A stretch of DNA of 64,000 nt from assembly GCF_024599795.1 (NCBI RefSeq), contig NZ_CP102246.1:372001-436000 (forward strand), written 5' to 3'. Position numbers and translations under genes: made by a program. Positions 59,787 through 64,000 of this stretch are shown in pieces (within the stretch, counting starts at the first letter, position 1; the number at the start of each line of letters is the position of its first letter). The notes below the pieces were generated by a model. It did no database searches. It was not told where the DNA came from and saw only the letters and a list, made by a program, of their open reading frames with translations. The stretch is from Enterobacter cloacae complex sp. R_G8 (GTDB lineage: Bacteria > Pseudomonadota > Gammaproteobacteria > Enterobacterales > Enterobacteriaceae).

Positions 59787-59820
59787 CCCTCTCCCGGTGG
59801 GAGAGGGTCAGGGTGAGGGC
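59787..59820. repeat. REP-like palindrome, copy 3
   Basis: CCCTCTCCC / GGGAGAGGG with a GGT loop and tail TCAGGGTGAGGGC matches copy 1 at 270 almost exactly. It lies between convergent yhjJ and kdgK and has the same orientation as copies 1 and 4. Confidence 0.8.
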
Positions 59821-59837
59821 ATCAGCCCGCACCCTGT

Positions 59838-60767
59838 TTAAGCAGGCATCGCCTCACGCGGAATAATCGCCCCGCGATACTGGATCACCGTACTGGCTGT
59901 CAGGTGTCCGCGCTGTGCTGCCGCTTCAGGCGTTCCGCCCGTCAGACGCACTGCCAGATACCCCGCGCTGAAGGAATCCCCCGCTGCTGTAGTATCTACC
60001 ACTTTGTCCTTCGCCAGTTTCACCGCCGGGACGTCAATCACCGCGTCACCTGCCACCGCCACCAGGCACGACGCCGCACCACGCTTAATCACCACTTCGC
60101 TCACGCCAGCGGCCTGGGTGCGCGCAATGACCTCATCAACGGGCTTCTCGCCCCACAGGGCATCTTCGTCGTCGAGCGTCAGGAACGCGATATCGGTGCA
60201 CTGCAGCATCTGCTGATAAACCTGCTGCGTCTCTTCCCGGCTGGCCCACAGGCGCGGACGGTAGTTGTTATCAAAAATGACCTTCCCGCCATTGGCGCGG
60301 CATTCGCGCAGCAGCGACAGCAGCTTTTCACGGCTGGTCGGGCTTAAAATGGCCAGGCTAATCCCGCTCAGATAGAGATAATCAAACGTCGCCAGCGTTT
60401 CGCAAATGGCGTCTGCGCCGTCGCTCTCCAGCCAGTATTTGGCCGCGGCTTCGTTACGCCAGTAGTAGAAGGTGCGCTCGCCGGTGTCATCGGTCTCGAT
60501 GTAATACAAACCCGGCAGGCGGTTTTCCATGCGCTGAATCAGCGAGGTATCAATGTGTTCGCTCTGCCAGGCATCCAGCATTTGCTGGCTGAAACTGTCC
60601 GTACCCAGCGCGGTCACGTAGTTCACGGTGAGCGCCCCAGGCGGCACCTGGCGGGCAATATAAACGGAGGTGTTTAGGGTATCGCCACCAAAACCGCGGC
60701 TAACGTCCGCGCCTTTTTGTGACAGCTCAATCATGCATTCGCCAATGACGGCAATTTTTTTGGACAT
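59838..60767 (-). CDS. kdgK: 2-dehydro-3-deoxygluconokinase KdgK
   Basis: 309 residues from ATG 60767 (MSKKIAVIGECMIEL), PfkB sugar kinase family. GFGGDTLN near the N-terminus and the signature DTTAAGDSFSAGYLA near residue 255, with the catalytic Asp, are present. It phosphorylates KDG to KDPG in hexuronate and pectin-derived sugar breakdown. A KdgR-like operator lies about 70 bases upstream. It is divergent from pdeH. Confidence 0.96.
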   Translation of the reverse strand: MSKKIAVIGECMIELSQKGADVSRGFGGDTLNTSVYIARQVPPGALTVNYVTALGTDSFSQQMLDAWQSEHIDTSLIQRMENRLPGLYYIETDDTGERTFYYWRNEAAAKYWLESDGADAICETLATFDYLYLSGISLAILSPTSREKLLSLLRECRANGGKVIFDNNYRPRLWASREETQQVYQQMLQCTDIAFLTLDDEDALWGEKPVDEVIARTQAAGVSEVVIKRGAASCLVAVAGDAVIDVPAVKLAKDKVVDTTAAGDSFSAGYLAVRLTGGTPEAAAQRGHLTASTVIQYRGAIIPREAMPA

Positions 60768-60830
60768 AATCATGAACCTGAACAGAGTAATTAAAGGTAG
60801 TGTGCGCTGTGTGAATTATGCGGTCAACTA

Positions 60831-60851
60831 TATTAAAACGACGTTCCATTA
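60831..60851. promoter_or_regulatory. KdgR-like operator upstream of kdgK
   Basis: TATTAAAACGACGTTCCATTA fits the KdgR consensus (core AAAYRNYRTTT) at 17 of 20 defined positions, 10 of 11 in the core. Location before kdgK agrees with the known KdgR regulon. Confidence 0.6.
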
Positions 60852-60922
60852 TTTTTTTTGAGCCAGCGCGGGTTCCAGTTAATTTCTGTCATCTTAATTT
60901 CATTTTCCCGGTGAATTGAACA

Positions 60923-60949
60923 TAAAGTTCTCAATTGTTGCGCCGATAA
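60923..60949 (+). promoter_or_regulatory. Sigma-28 (FliA) promoter of pdeH
   Basis: TAAA, a 15-base spacer, then GCCGATAA is a full match to the flagellar sigma-28 consensus. It lies 48 bases before the pdeH start. This makes pdeH a class 3 flagellar gene, as in E. coli. Confidence 0.92.
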
Positions 60950-60996
60950 CCCAGTGACGAGTCCAGAAAGGCCATCCCAACAACAGGACATCTGAA

Positions 60997-61770
60997 ATGA
61001 AGTCAGAGCAGGTTATCCAGCGGCTGAGCACTACGCCTGAGGCAAGTATTGAGAACTTGCAGGAGCATCGCTACTGGCTGCAATGTGAGCGTGCGTACAC
61101 CTATCAGCCAATCTATCGTACCGACGGTCGACTGATGGCGATTGAAATTTTGACGGTCGTTACGCACCCCTCAAACCCTTCACAGCGTATCGCGCCGGAC
61201 CGCTATTTCGCCGAAGTTGCCGTTCGCCAGCGTCTGGACGTGCTGGAAGAGCAGTTGCGTATGCTGGCAACGAAACAGGCCTTTTTCGAACAGCACGATA
61301 TTCTGGCCTCGGTCAACGTGGATGGCCCAACCCTGCTGGCGCTGCGCCAGAATGCGAACCTGCAGGAGCTTATCGCCACCCTGCCGTGGATGCGCTTTGA
61401 ACTGGTGGAGCATGTCCGCCTGCCGCAGGAATCTTCTTTTGCCTCGATGTGTGAATTTGGCCCCCTGTGGCTGGATGACTTTGGCACCGGCATGGCGAAC
61501 TTCTCCGCCCTCAGCGAGGTGCGATACGACTACATCAAAGTGGCCCGCGATCTGTTCATTATGCTGCGCCAGACCCCGGAAGGGCGGAATCTGTTTACGC
61601 TGTTATTGCAGCTGATGAACCGCTACTGCAAAGGGGTCATTGTGGAAGGTGTGGAAACGCTGGAAGAGTGGCGCGATGTGCAAAACTCACCTGCTGCCGC
61701 CGCGCAAGGCTATTACCTCTCGCGTCCGGTTCCCATGGATACCCTCGACACCGTGATAACACACCTCTGA
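60997..61770 (+). CDS. pdeH: c-di-GMP phosphodiesterase PdeH (YhjH)
   Basis: 257 residues (E. coli 255), a stand-alone cytoplasmic EAL domain. Catalytic positions are present: Glu50 in EIL (EAL variant), Asn in SVNVDGPT, Glu in ELVEHVR, the DDFG loop, Lys in YIKVARDLF and Glu in VEGVETLEE. It keeps c-di-GMP low so that flagella rotate freely (via YcgR) and counteracts cellulose synthesis. Transcription from the sigma-28 promoter ties it to motility. AGGA precedes the ATG. Confidence 0.96.
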   Translation: MKSEQVIQRLSTTPEASIENLQEHRYWLQCERAYTYQPIYRTDGRLMAIEILTVVTHPSNPSQRIAPDRYFAEVAVRQRLDVLEEQLRMLATKQAFFEQHDILASVNVDGPTLLALRQNANLQELIATLPWMRFELVEHVRLPQESSFASMCEFGPLWLDDFGTGMANFSALSEVRYDYIKVARDLFIMLRQTPEGRNLFTLLLQLMNRYCKGVIVEGVETLEEWRDVQNSPAAAAQGYYLSRPVPMDTLDTVITHL

Positions 61771-61836
61771 ACCGCCCGTTTCCCTTTGTCTGGACTATAG
61801 TTTTACAGGACAGGTCATCAGGAAAAGGGGATCAAA

Positions 61837-63879
61837 ATGACTAAAACAACCAGGGTAATCTCCTGGATAGCAGGGATTTTCTTGTTGTTGATCGTGGTCG
61901 CTATCATCGTTATTGCGACATTCGACTGGAACCGCCTTAAGCCGACCATCAACCAGAAAGTCTCAACCGAACTGAACCGCCCCTTCGCGATACGCGGTGA
62001 TTTAGGCGTGGTGTGGGAACGTCAGAAGGAGGAGACCGGCTGGCGAAGCTGGATCCCGTGGCCGCACGTTCACGCCGACGACATCATTCTGGGTAACCCG
62101 CCGGATATTCCTGCCGTCACCATGGTGCATCTCCCGCGGGTTGAAGCCACACTGGCGCCGTTAGCGCTGCTTACGAAAACGGTCTATCTGCCGTGGATCA
62201 AGCTTCAGCAGCCCGATGCTCGCCTGATCCGCCTCTCGGAAAAAAACAACAACTGGACGTTTAACCTCGCCAGCAGCGGCGAAAAAGATCCCAACGCCCA
62301 GCCCTCTTCGTGGTCATTCCGTCTCGATAACATTCTTTTCGATCGCGGGCGGATCGCCATCGACGATAAAGTTAGCAAGGCTGATGTGGAGATCCTGGTC
62401 GATCCGCTGGGCAAACCGCTGCCGTTTAGCGAAGTGACCGGCACTAAAGCGAAAGGGGATAACGCCAGCGCGGGCGATTACGTTTTTGGCCTGCGGGCTA
62501 GCGGACGCTACAACGGACAACCGTTAACCGGCACCGGTAAAATTGGCGGCATGCTGGCGCTGCGAAGCGCAGGCACCCCGTTCCCGGTGCAGGCGGACTT
62601 CCGCTCCGGCAACACGCGAGTCGCCTTTACCGGTACGGTCAACGACCCCATGAATATGGGCGGGGTTGATTTGCAGCTCAAGTTTACCGGAGATTCGCTG
62701 GGCGAACTGTATGAACTCACCGGCGTGCTGCTGCCGGATACGCCGCCGTTTGAGACGGACGGGCATCTGGTGGCCAAAATCGATACGGAAAAATCGTCTG
62801 TCTTTGACTATCGGGATTTCAACGGCCGTATCGGCGACAGCGATATCCACGGTACGCTGACCTACACCACCGGCAAACCGCGCCCGAAACTGGAAGGGGA
62901 TGTGGAGTCCCGCCAGCTCAGGCTTGCCGATCTGGGCCCCCTGATCGGCGTTGATTCCGGCAAAGGCACGAAGTCGAAAGAGGTGAAAAAAGACCTTCAG
63001 CCCGCAGGGAAAGTGCTGCCCTACGATCGCTTTGAAACCGACAAGTGGGATGTAATGGATGCGGATGTGCGCTTCAAGGGGCGTAAAATCGAGCATGGCA
63101 GCACGCTACCCATCAGCAATCTCTCAACCCATATTCTGCTTAAAAATGCCGACCTGCGTCTGCAGCCGCTGAAATTTGGTATGGCGGGCGGAACCATCTC
63201 CTCGAACATTCATCTGGAAGGCGATAAAAAGCCGATGCAGGGCCGGGCTGATATTCAGGCACGCAGGCTCAAACTGAAAGAGCTGATGCCCAACGTGGAG
63301 CTGATGCAGAAAACCCTCGGTGAAATGAACGGCGACGCGGACATTCGCGGGGTGGGGAACTCCGTGGCGGCGCTGCTCGGGAGCAGTAACGGCAACCTCA
63401 AGCTGCTGATGAACGACGGGCTGGTGAGCCGTAACCTGATGGAGATCCTGGGACTGAACGTCGGGAACTACATCATCGGGCAGATCTTTGGTGATGATGA
63501 GGTGCGGGTGAACTGCGCGGCGGCGAATCTGGATCTGGTCAACGGCGTGGCGCGGCCGCAGATTTTTGCCTTCGACACGGAAAATGCGGTGATCAACGTG
63601 ACCGGGACCGCCAGCATGGCCTCTGAGCAGCTTGATTTAACCATCGACCCGGAAAGCAAGGGGATCCGTATCATCACCCTGCGTTCGCCACTTTATGTGC
63701 GTGGCACCTTCAAAAATCCTCAGGCGGGGGTAAAACCCGGGCCGCTGATTGCGCGCGGTGCGGTGGCGGCAGCGCTCGCGACGCTGGTCACGCCAGCTGC
63801 GGCGCTGCTGGCGCTGATTTCGCCATCAGAAGGGGAAGCCAATCAGTGCCGGAACATTTTGTCGCAGATGAAGAAGTAG
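61837..63879 (+). CDS. yhjG: AsmA-family inner membrane protein YhjG
   Basis: 680 residues (E. coli about 686). An N-terminal membrane helix (residues 8-28, ISWIAGIFLLLIVVAIIVI) is followed by a large periplasmic AsmA-like beta-structure; the C-terminal part includes the conserved LDLVNGVARPQIFAFDTENA segment. Related proteins (TamB, YhdP, YdbH) move phospholipids across the envelope; the specific role of YhjG is not firmly known. AAGGGG precedes the ATG. It follows pdeH by 66 bases and converges on the transporter gene at the window's end. Confidence 0.92.
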   Translation: MTKTTRVISWIAGIFLLLIVVAIIVIATFDWNRLKPTINQKVSTELNRPFAIRGDLGVVWERQKEETGWRSWIPWPHVHADDIILGNPPDIPAVTMVHLPRVEATLAPLALLTKTVYLPWIKLQQPDARLIRLSEKNNNWTFNLASSGEKDPNAQPSSWSFRLDNILFDRGRIAIDDKVSKADVEILVDPLGKPLPFSEVTGTKAKGDNASAGDYVFGLRASGRYNGQPLTGTGKIGGMLALRSAGTPFPVQADFRSGNTRVAFTGTVNDPMNMGGVDLQLKFTGDSLGELYELTGVLLPDTPPFETDGHLVAKIDTEKSSVFDYRDFNGRIGDSDIHGTLTYTTGKPRPKLEGDVESRQLRLADLGPLIGVDSGKGTKSKEVKKDLQPAGKVLPYDRFETDKWDVMDADVRFKGRKIEHGSTLPISNLSTHILLKNADLRLQPLKFGMAGGTISSNIHLEGDKKPMQGRADIQARRLKLKELMPNVELMQKTLGEMNGDADIRGVGNSVAALLGSSNGNLKLLMNDGLVSRNLMEILGLNVGNYIIGQIFGDDEVRVNCAAANLDLVNGVARPQIFAFDTENAVINVTGTASMASEQLDLTIDPESKGIRIITLRSPLYVRGTFKNPQAGVKPGPLIARGAVAAALATLVTPAAALLALISPSEGEANQCRNILSQMKK

Positions 63880-63889
63880 CTCCCTTTCT

Positions 63890-63922
63890 CCCTCTCCCTG
63901 TGGGAGAGGGCCGGGGTGAGGG
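63890..63922. repeat. REP-like palindrome, copy 4
   Basis: CCCTCTCCC / GGGAGAGGG with a TGT loop and tail CCGGGGTGAGGG lies 11 bases after yhjG, before the convergent gene at 63940. Same orientation as the copies at 270 and 59787. Confidence 0.8.
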
Positions 63923-63939
63923 CATCAGGCTGCAGTAAA

Positions 63940-64000
63940 TTACAGAGCCTGATGCTTAGTCTCGTGCGTCAGCAGCAGCGCAATCAGCGTCAGTGCCGCC
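63940..64000 (-). CDS. yhjE: C-terminal end of a membrane transporter, probably MFS YhjE (partial)
   Basis: Only the last 19 codons are in the window. On the minus strand they read AALTLIALLLTHETKHQAL then TAA. A hydrophobic helix followed by THET is typical of the last helix of MHS-type MFS transporters. In E. coli yhjE lies next to yhjG and converges with it, which fits. Identity rests mostly on position. Confidence 0.55.
   Translation of the reverse strand, partial: AALTLIALLLTHETKHQAL

Overview
The window is a piece of an Enterobacteriaceae chromosome. Almost every protein is close in length and sequence to its Escherichia coli K-12 counterpart, but with consistent differences. The 16S variable regions, such as the V1 loop AGAGAGCTTGCTCT, resemble Enterobacter (cloacae complex or a near relative). 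I rate the family as near certain and the genus as likely. Coding density is high. Several genes appear to use non-AUG starts: GTG for recQ, yigM, rmuC, ubiJ, tatB, hemG, birA and bcsE, and TTG for pdeK. I see no integrase, transposase, phage gene, plasmid gene or CRISPR array.

Region 1 (1-31741) follows the classic 85-87 min order: corA (end only), rarD-yigI, pldA, recQ, rhtC, rhtB, pldB-yigL, yigM, metR, metE, ysgA, udp, rmuC, ubiE-ubiJ-ubiB, tatABC-tatD, rfaH, ubiD-fre, fadBA, pepQ-yigZ-trkH-hemG. It covers phospholipid turnover, DNA repair, amino acid export, methionine synthesis, ubiquinone synthesis, Tat export, beta-oxidation, potassium uptake and haem synthesis. Regulatory sites readable from sequence include MetJ and MetR sites at metE/metR, a palindromic FadR operator at fadB, and paired CRP sites at udp.

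Region 2 (31742-37196) is a complete ribosomal RNA operon: tandem P1/P2 promoters, boxA, 16S, tRNA-Ile(GAT), tRNA-Ala(TGC), 23S, 5S and a terminator. It is joined downstream to murB-birA. In E. coli K-12 hemG precedes rrnA, while murB-birA follows rrnB, so this operon is a junction between two chromosome regions that are separate in E. coli.

Region 3 (37282-64000) holds murB and birA, then a second unexpected junction. In place of coaA there is a secreted family-8 glycosyl hydrolase gene 13 bases after birA, followed by the complete cellulose locus (bcsGFE leftward, bcsRQABZC rightward). After that come pdeK, dctA, yhjJ, kdgK, pdeH, yhjG and the end of a transporter gene (probably yhjE), in E. 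coli 79-min order. This region forms a c-di-GMP output module. BcsA (PilZ domain) and BcsE (GIL domain) sense c-di-GMP, BcsG modifies cellulose with phosphoethanolamine, and BcsB/C/Z move and trim the polymer. The EAL proteins PdeK and PdeH probably degrade the signal. pdeH has a consensus sigma-28 (flagellar) promoter, which ties cellulose control to motility.

I found no new enzyme system. The most notable points are the two chromosome junctions, the second GH8 cellulase attached to birA, and a regularity among convergent gene pairs: all nine either overlap at their 3' ends or carry a REP-like palindrome between them.
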